Source: an uncultured Christensenellaceae bacterium
GTDB taxonomy: Bacteria; Bacillota; Clostridia; Christensenellales; UBA3700
Assembly: GCA_944380275.1 (NCBI GenBank)
Contig: CALWHB010000017.1
Location: 1 to 35,790, forward strand
DNA: 35,790 nt
Reading direction: 5' to 3'
The notes below the pieces were generated by a model. The model ran no database searches, was not told the DNA's origin, and saw only the letters and a list, made by a program, of their open reading frames with translations. Positions 24,584 to 32,581 of the stretch are shown here, piece after piece. Each line of letters opens with the position of its first letter. Position 1 is the first letter of the stretch. The position numbers and the translations under genes are program-made.

Positions 24584-24612
24584 TTGAACGCGCGCGCGCC
24601 ATATGATATAAT
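24584..24612 (+). promoter_or_regulatory. Promoter of the alpha-mannosidase gene
   Basis: TTGAAC (24584-24589), 17 nt and TATAAT (24607-24612), with a TG extending the -10. The spacer contains an alternating CG run of about 10 nt. Confidence 0.8.
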
Positions 24613-24667
24613 TTACTAAAATGTGTACGCGCGTAACAGCGTAAAAGTCAATCGGAGGTACAATTTT

Positions 24668-27613
24668 ATGGGTATGGACAAACCCTTTATCAAAAGAGCT
24701 TTTGCAACACCCGGACACGTAGTCAACATCCTCAATATCAAAAGTCGCTGCTATACCAAAGTGGCAGACCTCAAGGCTGAAGTCATAAAAAGCGACGAGC
24801 CTATACGTTTTGAAGACCTGGACAAAAAAGCGTTCAAACCAGCTCATATAATGGAAAAATGGGCGGACAAGTTTGGCTGCGCATGGTTCAGATTTACCGG
24901 AAAAGTGCCTGAAACTGCAAAAGGCTCCCACGTCGTCCTGCGCATTAAACTTCAGGGCGAAGGACTTGTTTTCAACGAAGACGGTATCGTTTTGCAAGGC
25001 ATTACGCAGATTGTCAGCAAGGGCGATATTTTCCACTCTCTCGTCGGCAAACAGGTGGTAGACGTTGCGGACTGCTCTACCGGCAAAGAAGAAATCAAGC
25101 TTTACGTCGACGCAGGTTTCAACGGCAAACTGCGCTTTAAAAAACTGGTCGCAAGACTGCGCCGCTGCGACATAAGCATACTCAACGAATCTGTAAATCA
25201 ATATTATTACGACTATATAGACCTCTATTTCACAATGCTCAAACTGGACAAATCCAATCCTCGCGTTGCAGAAATAGACGCTGCGCTGAAGGAATCTTAC
25301 AAGGCGTTCAGAAAGCAAGGCGCAACTGCGGCAAGAGCCGTTCTCGCTCCTCAGTTTGAAAAGCCCGTTTTTGACAAACAGACTCAATATTACTGTATAG
25401 GACACGCGCATATCGACCTTGCGTGGCTGTGGCCTCTGCGCGAAACCAAACGCAAAGTCGCAAGAACCTTTGCAAACCAGCTGAGAAATATCAAAAAATA
25501 CGACGACTTTATCTTTGCAGAATCTCAGCCTCAGATGTGGGTATGGCTCAAAGAGGGTTATCCCGACCTTTACGAAAAAGCAAAACAGGCTGTCAAAGAC
25601 GGCAGAATAGAACTTCAGGGCAAAATGTGGGTTGAAAGCGATACCAACCTGACTTCGGGAGAAAGCTGGATTAGACAATCCCTTTACGGCGATAAGTTCT
25701 GGAAACAGGAATTCGGTCAGGACCTCAGATTGTGCTGGCTGCCCGACGTCTTCGGTTTCCCCGCGTCGCTGCCCCAGGTCATAAAAGGCTGCGGCATGGA
25801 CTATTTTATGACGATAAAGATAATAAGCAATACGGTCAATCAGTTCCCCTACAAAACGTTCAACTGGGTAGGCATTGACGGCACAACCCTTCTCGCTCAC
25901 ATGGAACCTCTCGGCGACTACAATGCGGGAGCGTCCCCCCTTGCGATATTCAAAGGCAACGCCCGTAATACCGAAAAGGACATTATCCCCAAAGCGTTGC
26001 TCATTTACGGCGACGGCGACGGCGGCGGCGGTCCCGGAGAAGGACATATCGAATATATAAAACGACACAAAAAGTTGTTCAACTGCAAAGTCAGCAAGTC
26101 TATAAATCTTTTTGAGGACCTTGAGGAATATCGCAAAATAATGCCTACTCATAAAGGCGAACTTTATTACGAACGCCATCAGGGCAGCTATACTTCGCAG
26201 GCGCGCTCCAAAAAATTTAACCGCAAAATCGAAAACCTTCTACACAAGGTCGAGTGGCTGGGCGCAGTCGCGAAACTCAAAGGCGCGAAATACGACTTTG
26301 ACGAAATGGAAAATATCTGGAAGGAAATCCTGCTTTACCAGTTCCACGACATACTCCCCGGAACTTCTATCAAACGCGTATACGACGAAAGCCTCGAAAG
26401 GTATCAGATATTGTATAACCGCTTGGAAGAAATAGAGAAAAACCTCCTTCTCGAAGGAAAGGACAGCGGCAGACTATCTGCCGTCAACCCGATAGGCTTT
26501 GCAAGAAAAGAGTGGATTAAAAGCGGCAACGACTGGTATAAACTTGAGCTTGCGCCGTACAGCGTATCCTCTCTGCCTGCTCCTGCCGAGGTCGATTCTT
26601 CTTCTCTGTCTTTTGACGACTACACTTTGCAGAACTCGCGCGTAAGAGTCGTATTCGGCAACAACGGCGAAATCACCTCTCTTTACGACAAAGAAGGCGG
26701 CAAAGAAATCGTGGGCAAGTACTTCAACAAGTTCACGATTTACAGCGACCCGTTCATGTACTACAATGCGTGGGATATAAATATCAATTACCCCGATATG
26801 AAAAAGTGGGATATGAAACTCGTTGGAGTACGCAGTTATATCGACGGCGTCCGCGTGGTAAGAGAACAGACGTTTAAGTACGACAAATCGACACTGGTAC
26901 AAAAAATTTCTCTTACCGTCGATGACAATATGGTAACCTTCGACACCACGGTGGACTGGGACGAACGTTTCAAGATGCTGCGTGCAGACTTTATTCCCGC
27001 TTTCTTTGCGGACGAAGTCAACTGCGACATACAGTTCGGTACGTTCAACCGCACGACGAAACAAGAAAACAAAGTGGACTGGGCACAGTTTGAAATCTGC
27101 GCGCACAAATACGTGAACATAGACGGCGCGGATTACGGTTTCGCGCTCATCAACGACTGCAAGTACGGACACCGCGCAAAAGACGGATTCCTCAGCCTTT
27201 GCCTGCTGCGTTCTCCCGAATTCCCCGACCCGACATGCGATATATGCACGCATACGTTCAGCTATGCGATACTACCGCACAAGCAGCCTCTTACCGAAAG
27301 CGACGTCGCTGCACGCGCATACTGTTTCAACCATCCGATAGAAATTACGGAGTCAAATCTCAACGCGAATACGTTTGTCAAACAAAGTAGCGACGGCGTG
27401 ATAGTAGAAACTGTAAAACCGGCTGAAAGCGGCGAAGGTACAATTTTGCGCGTATACGAGTGCAAAGGCAAGCCGTGCGAAGTCGCGCTCTCCCCTTCAG
27501 TCGGGTTTGAAAAGGCTTACGACTGCGATATGCTTGAAAACGTAAAGGGCGAAACAAACCTTGAAAAACTCACTTTCAGACCCTGGGAAATCAAGACAAT
27601 TCTCCTAAAATAA
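24668..27613 (+). CDS. Glycoside hydrolase family 38 alpha-mannosidase
   Basis: This 981-residue enzyme has the GH38 N-terminal accessory region (1-235), then the catalytic domain beginning at GHAHIDLAWLWP (zinc ligands His246, His248). Its nucleophile is Asp360 in CWLPDVFGFPASLPQ, and FHDILPGTSIK marks the helical middle domain. A large C-terminal beta-sandwich region completes the usual architecture. There is no signal peptide, so it acts inside the cell, removing alpha-linked mannose from imported oligosaccharides. TCGGAGGT precedes the ATG at 24668; a second ATG two codons later is possible. The gene is monocistronic with its own promoter and terminator. A sugar importer for its substrate is not adjacent, but two GPH carriers occur in this window. 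Confidence 0.95.
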   Translation: MGMDKPFIKRAFATPGHVVNILNIKSRCYTKVADLKAEVIKSDEPIRFEDLDKKAFKPAHIMEKWADKFGCAWFRFTGKVPETAKGSHVVLRIKLQGEGLVFNEDGIVLQGITQIVSKGDIFHSLVGKQVVDVADCSTGKEEIKLYVDAGFNGKLRFKKLVARLRRCDISILNESVNQYYYDYIDLYFTMLKLDKSNPRVAEIDAALKESYKAFRKQGATAARAVLAPQFEKPVFDKQTQYYCIGHAHIDLAWLWPLRETKRKVARTFANQLRNIKKYDDFIFAESQPQMWVWLKEGYPDLYEKAKQAVKDGRIELQGKMWVESDTNLTSGESWIRQSLYGDKFWKQEFGQDLRLCWLPDVFGFPASLPQVIKGCGMDYFMTIKIISNTVNQFPYKTFNWVGIDGTTLLAHMEPLGDYNAGASPLAIFKGNARNTEKDIIPKALLIYGDGDGGGGPGEGHIEYIKRHKKLFNCKVSKSINLFEDLEEYRKIMPTHKGELYYERHQGSYTSQARSKKFNRKIENLLHKVEWLGAVAKLKGAKYDFDEMENIWKEILLYQFHDILPGTSIKRVYDESLERYQILYNRLEEIEKNLLLEGKDSGRLSAVNPIGFARKEWIKSGNDWYKLELAPYSVSSLPAPAEVDSSSLSFDDYTLQNSRVRVVFGNNGEITSLYDKEGGKEIVGKYFNKFTIYSDPFMYYNAWDININYPDMKKWDMKLVGVRSYIDGVRVVREQTFKYDKSTLVQKISLTVDDNMVTFDTTVDWDERFKMLRADFIPAFFADEVNCDIQFGTFNRTTKQENKVDWAQFEICAHKYVNIDGADYGFALINDCKYGHRAKDGFLSLCLLRSPEFPDPTCDICTHTFSYAILPHKQPLTESDVAARAYCFNHPIEITESNLNANTFVKQSSDGVIVETVKPAESGEGTILRVYECKGKPCEVALSPSVGFEKAYDCDMLENVKGETNLEKLTFRPWEIKTILLK

Positions 27614-27631
27614 ATCAAGCGGAACTACATA

Positions 27632-27663
27632 AAAATCCTCTCCGTTACGGGGAGGATTTTTTG
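27632..27663. terminator. Bidirectional terminator
   Basis: AAAATCCTCTCC and GGGGAGGATTTT arms with a 5 nt loop lie between the mannosidase (plus) and the ATP-grasp gene (minus). Confidence 0.85.
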
Positions 27664-27746
27664 TATAAACTAACTTGTCATTATACAGTTTTTCTGACTA
27701 TTATATAAGAAAAAAAGATTGTAATATAAGACAACTTCTTCACATT

Positions 27747-28613
27747 TTATGCGTTTGCCGCAATATGTTCTGCAATCGCGTCGGCAAGGTTTATGCCCGT
27801 AACCTCTTTTACTGTGCCGAAATGCGCGCTGGTATTGACTTCGCACACGGTATATCCTCCGTCCCTGAAAAGCAGGTCAACTCCCGCAAAATCCGCGCCT
27901 ACGGCATTTGCAGCCGCTACAGCGAGTTTTGCGGCGTCCTCCGTCAGTTCCGCAGCCGTCATTTTGCCGCCTTGCAGCACGTTGGAACAGAACCCGTCTG
28001 ACGACCTCTCTACCGCACAAAGAGCTTTTCCCCCCACTACGTTAACGCGAAGGTCCCTGCCGTGGCTCTCCTTTACGTATTCCTGCAACAGCATGCCTTC
28101 TTTTGTTCCTCTTATAAAATTCTTGACCTGTTCTGCGTTTTCTGCAAGTTTAACACCCATGCCGTAAGACGATTTTGCTTGTTTGAAAACCACGGGGAGT
28201 CCCGTATTTTTTATTATTTCGTCAACAAACGAAAGGTCGTTATAACCCACATTGGTATAAGACATGGGTATTACGAACGTACGCGGCGTAGGAACACATG
28301 CCTTTGTCAGCGCGAGATGCGTCATAACTTTGTCGTCGCAAAGCGCGATTGCGCGGGAACTGTTGAAAACCCTTACGCCCGCAAGTTCGAGAGCGCGGGC
28401 AAGTGGCACATCCTTATCCCACATAAGCGCGGCAGAAGGCAGCCTTCTGAAAAAGTCCGCGCCCTCCTTTGTCAATGCGTAAATAAGTTGTGCGTTCAAA
28501 GCGCGTTCTACTTCAAAACCTCTATCTTCAAGAGCCTTTTCAAGCATGGCGTACTGTTTTTCAAGTCTTTCCGTACGGTAAAACGCGTTTGTAATCAGCA
28601 ATATTTTCTTCAT
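27747..28613 (-). CDS. RimK-like ATP-grasp ligase
   Basis: This 288-residue protein has the RimK-type ATP-grasp layout: an N-terminal Rossmann-like part (ILLITNAFYRT), LCDDKVMTHLALTKACVPTPRT, the ATP-lysine region GLPVVFKQAKSSYGMGVKL, MLLQEYVKESHGRDLRVNVVGG and the metal-binding DLLFRDGGYTVCEVNTSAHF. Such enzymes join an amino acid or amine to a carboxylate; targets include glutamate tails, coenzyme F420 and peptides. The partner is not evident. I use the ATG at 28613, where conserved sequence begins; 41 extra codons upstream look non-family. There is no Shine-Dalgarno, and the promoter's -10 box ends 6 nt before the ATG. Confidence 0.88.
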   Translation of the reverse strand: MKKILLITNAFYRTERLEKQYAMLEKALEDRGFEVERALNAQLIYALTKEGADFFRRLPSAALMWDKDVPLARALELAGVRVFNSSRAIALCDDKVMTHLALTKACVPTPRTFVIPMSYTNVGYNDLSFVDEIIKNTGLPVVFKQAKSSYGMGVKLAENAEQVKNFIRGTKEGMLLQEYVKESHGRDLRVNVVGGKALCAVERSSDGFCSNVLQGGKMTAAELTEDAAKLAVAAANAVGADFAGVDLLFRDGGYTVCEVNTSAHFGTVKEVTGINLADAIAEHIAANA

Positions 28614-28619
28614 ACGGTT

Positions 28620-28648
28620 ATAATAACACAACGGCAGAAAAATGTCAG
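28620..28648 (-). promoter_or_regulatory. Promoter abutting the ATP-grasp start codon
   Basis: On the minus strand CTGACA (28643-28648), 17 nt and TATTAT (28620-28625), with 6 nt to the ATG at 28613. The predicted first transcribed base is the A of ATG, so the mRNA would be leaderless. Confidence 0.55.
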
Positions 28649-28744
28649 CAACTTGACGTCTTTTGTTGAGAGTCAAAGACTTTGTTTTATATCTAAAGCG
28701 GTTTAGGAACACGTGTCGCTTGTGTCTTCTCAGCAACGTTTCAA

Positions 28745-28781
28745 AATAAGTTTTTAACAGACTCCATTTTTTAAACTTATT
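28745..28781. repeat. Inverted repeat AATAAGTTT/AAACTTATT
   Basis: Perfect 9 bp arms are separated by 19 nt, about 130 nt upstream of the ATP-grasp gene. Its role is unknown. It lacks a T-run, so it is not a standard terminator. Confidence 0.4.
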
Positions 28782-28818
28782 ATGTATGATGCGATATTTC
28801 TCAGCCGCACTTCATTTA

Positions 28819-28854
28819 AAAAAATACTTATCCCGGACAAAGGGATAAGTATTT
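28819..28854 (-). terminator. Terminator of the nfeD-floA operon
   Basis: A 13 bp stem AAATACTTATCCC/GGGATAAGTATTT with a 7 nt loop is followed by seven T residues on the minus strand. Confidence 0.85.
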
Positions 28855-28883
28855 GTGCATGAGTATTTGAATCTGACAATCTT

Positions 28884-29468
28884 TCAGTACTTCTTGTATG
28901 CGGGGTCGTTGATGACTTCCCCCAGAACTATTGCCCTTCGTACCGATTCCGCGCTGACTTTTATTTTGCCGCCGTCCTCGTTCTCTTCGTCTACTTTGAC
29001 AAAACGCAGGTTGTAATGCTCGCCGCAGCCCTCTTCGCTGACGCCGCCTATACTTCCTGACACAGGCACTTTTTCAACGATATACAAATCGTCGTTGTCG
29101 TGTTCAACCACACAATGCTCGTCGTGATGCGACTTTGTAATGCCCACCACGTTTGCGGAAACGTGCACCTTCGGTCTTGTTTCGACAAGGTCTGTGCCTC
29201 TGACGACAGAATCTTTCTTCGGCGGCTTGTTTACAGGTATCGAATAAGTCCTTACGGGTGAAGATTCAAACCTTATGTCGTTTGGTTTGAGAATTTCCGA
29301 AAAAGGGTCTTCTGGCGTTTTCCCTTCAAGCCGCACGCGCATTGCATCCTGACGTTTGCTCTGATTTTGATTTTTCTTTTTTCCCGACTTTACGCTCCAC
29401 GTTGCCATCGCCACGAAAAACACGACGAGGAACACGAAAAATATCGGAAGAAAGGTGGTCAGTTTCAT
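28884..29468 (-). CDS. Hypothetical single-pass membrane protein, third gene of the floA operon
   Basis: This 194-residue protein has one N-terminal transmembrane helix (about residues 4-25) followed by a basic [13 protein letters not shown] stretch, so the rest is probably cytoplasmic. It then has a charged linker, a histidine-rich [22 protein letters not shown] (about 112-134) and a C-terminal helix [24 protein letters not shown] do not recognise the family. Its start codon overlaps the floA stop (ATGA), and the operon terminator follows, so it is made together with NfeD and FloA. Co-expression and membrane anchoring suggest a partner of FloA membrane domains. The conserved-looking C-terminal helix may be the functional part. 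Confidence 0.78.
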   Translation of the reverse strand: MKLTTFLPIFFVFLVVFFVAMATWSVKSGKKKNQNQSKRQDAMRVRLEGKTPEDPFSEILKPNDIRFESSPVRTYSIPVNKPPKKDSVVRGTDLVETRPKVHVSANVVGITKSHHDEHCVVEHDNDDLYIVEKVPVSGSIGGVSEEGCGEHYNLRFVKVDEENEDGGKIKVSAESVRRAIVLGEVINDPAYKKY

Positions 29469-30481
29469 TTTTTCTTCTTTCCGTCAGACGGAGTTTCGTT
29501 GCCGCCCGTAAGCGAATTTCTCATAGCGGTATCTGCCTGAATATTCTGCATCTTGTAATAATCTAATACACCTATCTTGCCCTCTCTGAGTGCGGCTGCC
29601 ATAGCCTTGGGGACTTCTGCCTCCGCAGCGATGACGTTTGCTCTCATTTCCTGAGATTTCGCTTTCATTTCCTGTTCGAGAGCTACAGCCATTGCACGGC
29701 GTTCTTCCGCTTTTGCCTCGGCTATACGCTTGTCTGCCTCAGCCTGGTCCATCTGCAGCTGTGCGCCTATGTTTCTGCCCACGTCTATATCCGCAATGTC
29801 GATTGAAAGTATCTCAAACGCGGTGCCGTTGTCCAGACCTTTGTTGAGTACGGTTTTGGATATCTGGTCGGGGTTTTCAAGGACGTCTTTATGGCTGTCT
29901 GCAGAACCCACCGTAGTTACTATGCCTTCGCCTATTCTCGCGATAATCGTATCTTCTCCCGCGCCGCCGATAAGCCTTGTGATATTTGCGCGCACGGTAA
30001 CTCTTGCCTTGACTCTGAGTTCGATACCGTCCTTTGCGATAGCGGATATTCCCGGAGTTTCGATTACTTTGGGATTTACCGAAACCTTTACCGCATTGAG
30101 TACGTCCCTGCCGGCAAGGTCGATTGCTCTCGCCGTTTCGGGCGCAAGCTGGATATTCGCGCTGTGTGCGCTGATAAGAGCGTTTACGACTTTTATCGCG
30201 TCGCCCTTTGCGAGAACGTGAGTTTCAAGTTCGTCTATAGTAACGTCAAGTCCGGCTTTCATCGCGCTGATATAAGCGTCTACGATGGTAGCGACCTTTA
30301 CGCCTCTCCACTTCATACCTATCAGCCTTGCCATTGAAACCTTTACGCCGGACACCAATGCCCTGAACCATATTCTCAACGGCAAAACGCCTAAAATTAC
30401 CGCAATCAGTATAAGCACTACGACGACCGAAACGATAATCGCGGTAATCGAACCCGCGCTCATTGCCAAAAGCATCAACAT
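29465..30481 (-). CDS. floA: Flotillin-like protein FloA
   Basis: This 338-residue protein begins with a membrane-embedded hairpin (about residues 10-42), continues with the SPFH/band-7-type domain ([36 protein letters not shown]) and a glutamate/alanine-rich coiled coil ([30 protein letters not shown]). It ends in a lysine-rich tail. FloA organises membrane microdomains and influences membrane fluidity, secretion and cell-envelope enzymes in Firmicutes. The length matches the usual roughly 330 residues. CGGAGG precedes the ATG. nfeD lies 16 nt upstream and an uncharacterised membrane gene overlaps its stop codon. Confidence 0.95.
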   Translation of the reverse strand: MLMLLAMSAGSITAIIVSVVVVLILIAVILGVLPLRIWFRALVSGVKVSMARLIGMKWRGVKVATIVDAYISAMKAGLDVTIDELETHVLAKGDAIKVVNALISAHSANIQLAPETARAIDLAGRDVLNAVKVSVNPKVIETPGISAIAKDGIELRVKARVTVRANITRLIGGAGEDTIIARIGEGIVTTVGSADSHKDVLENPDQISKTVLNKGLDNGTAFEILSIDIADIDVGRNIGAQLQMDQAEADKRIAEAKAEERRAMAVALEQEMKAKSQEMRANVIAAEAEVPKAMAAALREGKIGVLDYYKMQNIQADTAMRNSLTGGNETPSDGKKKK

Positions 30482-30497
30482 ATTGACTTCCTCCGAA

Positions 30498-31031
30498 TTA
30501 TTCTTTTATCTTTACCACAATTTTGCCGCCTTCGACATAGTCAACGACGACCTTGCAGTCTTTTGCTATAAACATTGCGTTGGACACAACGTCGTAAATC
30601 TTGCCTTCAATGCTTACGCTGCCAGCAGGACGCAGCGCGCAAAGCGTAATGCCCTCTTTGCCGACAAGATACTCATAATCTGCCGTACCTGCCGTGTGTC
30701 CTATCGATACGGCGGTATCCTTATTGACAAATCCCGTCCTTGAAAGATATCCGCGTTTCATGGAGAAAACCATAACGGTAAACGCTGCAACCAACACGAG
30801 CATAATCACCGCCAGCAGTATGAACAACTGTATGATAGGATTTCCTCCGCCGTGATTATACACGCGGATAACTATACCTATTATGACTAATACCGAACCC
30901 GTTATGCCGAAGAATCCGAATCCGGGCTGAAAAATTTCCACGACGATGAATATAAGTCCTACGATAAGACATATTGCCGCCGCCCAGCCTATCTCCGAAA
31001 ACACCAGGGCGAATTCTTGCCAGAAAGTCAT
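30498..31031 (-). CDS. NfeD-family membrane protein (short form)
   Basis: This 177-residue protein has about three transmembrane helices (about 14-36, 39-58, 67-91) and a C-terminal OB-fold domain (about 105-177, with [27 protein letters not shown]). This is the short NfeD1b-type partner encoded next to flotillin-like proteins. It probably binds FloA and helps build membrane microdomains. The larger protease-containing NfeD form is absent. GGAGGT precedes the ATG. It is the first gene of the operon and lies about 40 nt downstream of a consensus promoter. Confidence 0.92.
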   Translation of the reverse strand: MTFWQEFALVFSEIGWAAAICLIVGLIFIVVEIFQPGFGFFGITGSVLVIIGIVIRVYNHGGGNPIIQLFILLAVIMLVLVAAFTVMVFSMKRGYLSRTGFVNKDTAVSIGHTAGTADYEYLVGKEGITLCALRPAGSVSIEGKIYDVVSNAMFIAKDCKVVVDYVEGGKIVVKIKE

Positions 31032-31080
31032 TTTTTACCTCCGAACCGCGCTGTATCGTGCGCGCGATATCATATATATT

Positions 31081-31109
31081 ATAATACAGTACGGCGGATA
31101 GGTTGTCAA
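31081..31109 (-). promoter_or_regulatory. Promoter of the nfeD-floA operon
   Basis: TTGACA (31104-31109), 17 nt and TATTAT (31081-31086) on the minus strand. A 30 nt dyad (31111-31140) lies immediately upstream of the -35 box. Confidence 0.8.
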
Positions 31110-31110
31110 T

Positions 31111-31140
31111 AGCGGTTTATGCTGACAATATTACACCGCT
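31111..31140. repeat. Imperfect repeat copy 1, with dyad symmetry
   Basis: AGCGGT...ACCGCT arms enclose TTATGCTGACAATATTAC. A related copy lies at 31298-31328, and the core CTGACAATATT recurs at about 31263-31273. Confidence 0.5.
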
Positions 31141-31199
31141 GCGCATCTGCTTTTAAATAAGCGTATCACTTTTATTTATATTTGTCAACTTGTAATAAA

Positions 31200-31233
31200 G
31201 CAAATTTAAACTATTAGTTTTATTTGCGTTTTT
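31200..31233 (+). terminator. Orphan terminator-like hairpin
   Basis: GCAAAT...ATTTGC outer and AAACT/AGTTT inner arms with an ATT loop are followed by GTTTTT on the plus strand. No plus-strand gene precedes it, so it could end an unannotated small RNA or be incidental. Confidence 0.4.
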
Positions 31234-31297
31234 ACACACTATGAACGCGCTGTTTCTTAGGACTGACAATATTTATACCGGACAACAAAAAGCAGAC

Positions 31298-31328
31298 GCG
31301 GTTTATAGCGACATATTTGTGTAACCGC
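31298..31328. repeat. Imperfect repeat copy 2, with dyad symmetry
   Basis: GCGGTT...AACCGC arms enclose TATAGCGACATATTTGTGT, resembling copy 1 at 31111-31140. Apart from these repeats and the two hairpins, the 31032-31460 gap holds no coding sequence I can support. Confidence 0.5.
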
Positions 31329-31410
31329 TACTTTGAATTCATTTATAATAGTCGATATTGTCCTGGGAATCTGTCTTGTCCCGGCACTTTCACAACCATC
31401 CTGTTTTCTT

Positions 31411-31437
31411 AAACAAAAAGACGCCGGATATCCGACG
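31411..31437 (-). terminator. Terminator of the SDR gene
   Basis: GACGTCGGAT and ATCCGGCGTC arms with one G-U pair are followed by TTTTTGTTT on the minus strand. Confidence 0.75.
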
Positions 31438-31460
31438 TCCTCGTTTTGTTTCGCTATGTA

Positions 31461-32273
31461 TTAAGAAAGGAATACTTTGTAAGCCCAGTCAAGCAGCTGA
31501 TGCGGGAAAATCTCAAGCATCCTGAGCATGCCGCTGTTCTTTACTCTGTAACGCGCCTTTGGCTTTTTCTTGTTGAGAGCCTTCATGGTCGCTTTTATCA
31601 GATATACGGGGTCGTTCGCGTTCTTAAGTTCATGCTCCATGATAGGTTTCATCTTGCCGAGTATTCCCTTATAAAGCTCCGTGCCTTCATACAACGCCTG
31701 GAAACTTGAGGACGCACTGTCGTGCATACGGGTCTTGAAAGAACCGGGAACTATCTGCACCACGGGAACTCCCACAAACATCAGCTCTCTTCTGAGGCTG
31801 TCGCAGTATGCGTCAACTGCATATTTTGACATCGTATACGGTCCGTTGAAAGGTTGCGGAGTGAGATAACCGCACTCAGAGCCGCAGTTTATAATCCTGC
31901 CGTTGCCTTTCATTACCATATCTATAAAAGTACGGTTTACTTTTACCATACCCATAATATTAATCTGAAGGCTCTTTTCAATCAGATTGACGCAGTCGCC
32001 TTCTACCATCGAACACATCTTCTGATAGCCGGCAAAGTTGATAACCGCATCCAGCTTATCTGTAACTTTGAGAATTTCTTCCTTTGCTCTGTCAAGGTCT
32101 TCCTGGATTACTACGTCAACTGACATAGGCACCATGTTTTCGATTTTAGAAAGTTCTTCAAGTTCCTTCTTGTTTCTGCCGAACGCAAATACCGTCCAGC
32201 CGTTCTTTGTCATTTCTCTGGCGCAAGCACCGCCGAGTCCTCCGGTTACACCGGTAAAAACAGCATATTTCAT
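31461..32273 (-). CDS. Short-chain dehydrogenase/reductase
   Basis: This 270-residue NAD(P)-dependent oxidoreductase has TGVTGGLG (7-14) for cofactor binding, NFAG (79-82), the active-site Asn104 (QINIMG), Ser132 and YTMSK with Tyr146 and Lys150. The C-terminal region about 200-270 is longer than the minimal SDR and contains a basic helix that may touch the membrane, as in SDRs acting on lipid or steroid-like substrates. The substrate is unknown. The start at 32273 follows a GGAGG; an upstream ATG six codons earlier would include that site. It is monocistronic with a fully consensus promoter. Confidence 0.93.
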   Translation of the reverse strand: MKYAVFTGVTGGLGGACAREMTKNGWTVFAFGRNKKELEELSKIENMVPMSVDVVIQEDLDRAKEEILKVTDKLDAVINFAGYQKMCSMVEGDCVNLIEKSLQINIMGMVKVNRTFIDMVMKGNGRIINCGSECGYLTPQPFNGPYTMSKYAVDAYCDSLRRELMFVGVPVVQIVPGSFKTRMHDSASSSFQALYEGTELYKGILGKMKPIMEHELKNANDPVYLIKATMKALNKKKPKARYRVKNSGMLRMLEIFPHQLLDWAYKVFLS

Positions 32274-32320
32274 AACCAAACCTCCGTCCACACAGCCGAT
32301 TTTCTTCGGACAACAAATTA

Positions 32321-32349
32321 ATTATAATTGGATACAGAATTTTTGTCAA
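32321..32349 (-). promoter_or_regulatory. Consensus promoter of the SDR gene
   Basis: TTGACA (32344-32349), 17 nt and TATAAT (32321-32326) on the minus strand: both hexamers match the consensus exactly. Confidence 0.9.
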
Positions 32350-32439
32350 ACTTTTAACAACTGTTTTCGACATTTTCCGCCACATTTGTATAATTTTTTA
32401 TACTTGTAGGTGTACAACATGATTATATGCACGCATAAT

Positions 32440-32454
32440 TGCATAAAAATTACA
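32440..32454. promoter_or_regulatory. Possible ArgR-type box (distal)
   Basis: TGCATAAAAATTACA resembles the ArgR operator pattern TGNAT-N4-ATNCA with one extra base. It lies about 70 nt upstream of the ABC importer promoter. Confidence 0.35.
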
Positions 32455-32510
32455 TAAAGTTATTGTTTTGTAAAATTTACCGCCTTAATCATTTCTTTAA
32501 ACCATTTTTG

Positions 32511-32538
32511 TTGCATAAATATTCGATCGGATTATAAT
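32511..32538 (+). promoter_or_regulatory. Promoter of the amino acid ABC importer, overlapped by an ArgR-like box
   Basis: TTGCAT (32511-32516), 16 nt and TATAAT (32533-32538). TGCATAAATATTCG (32512-32525) matches the ArgR half-operator pattern TGNATNNNNATNCA except for the last base and covers the -35 box and spacer. Confidence 0.6.
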
Positions 32539-32581
32539 GTATTCACGCGAAAATAAACTTTCACGCGTAAGGAGATATTTT

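Noticed and set aside
24581-26179. 532-codon minus-strand frame opposite the mannosidase
   Set aside because: Antisense to the GH38 catalytic domain; no start site, no family features, Phe-rich composition typical of a shadow.
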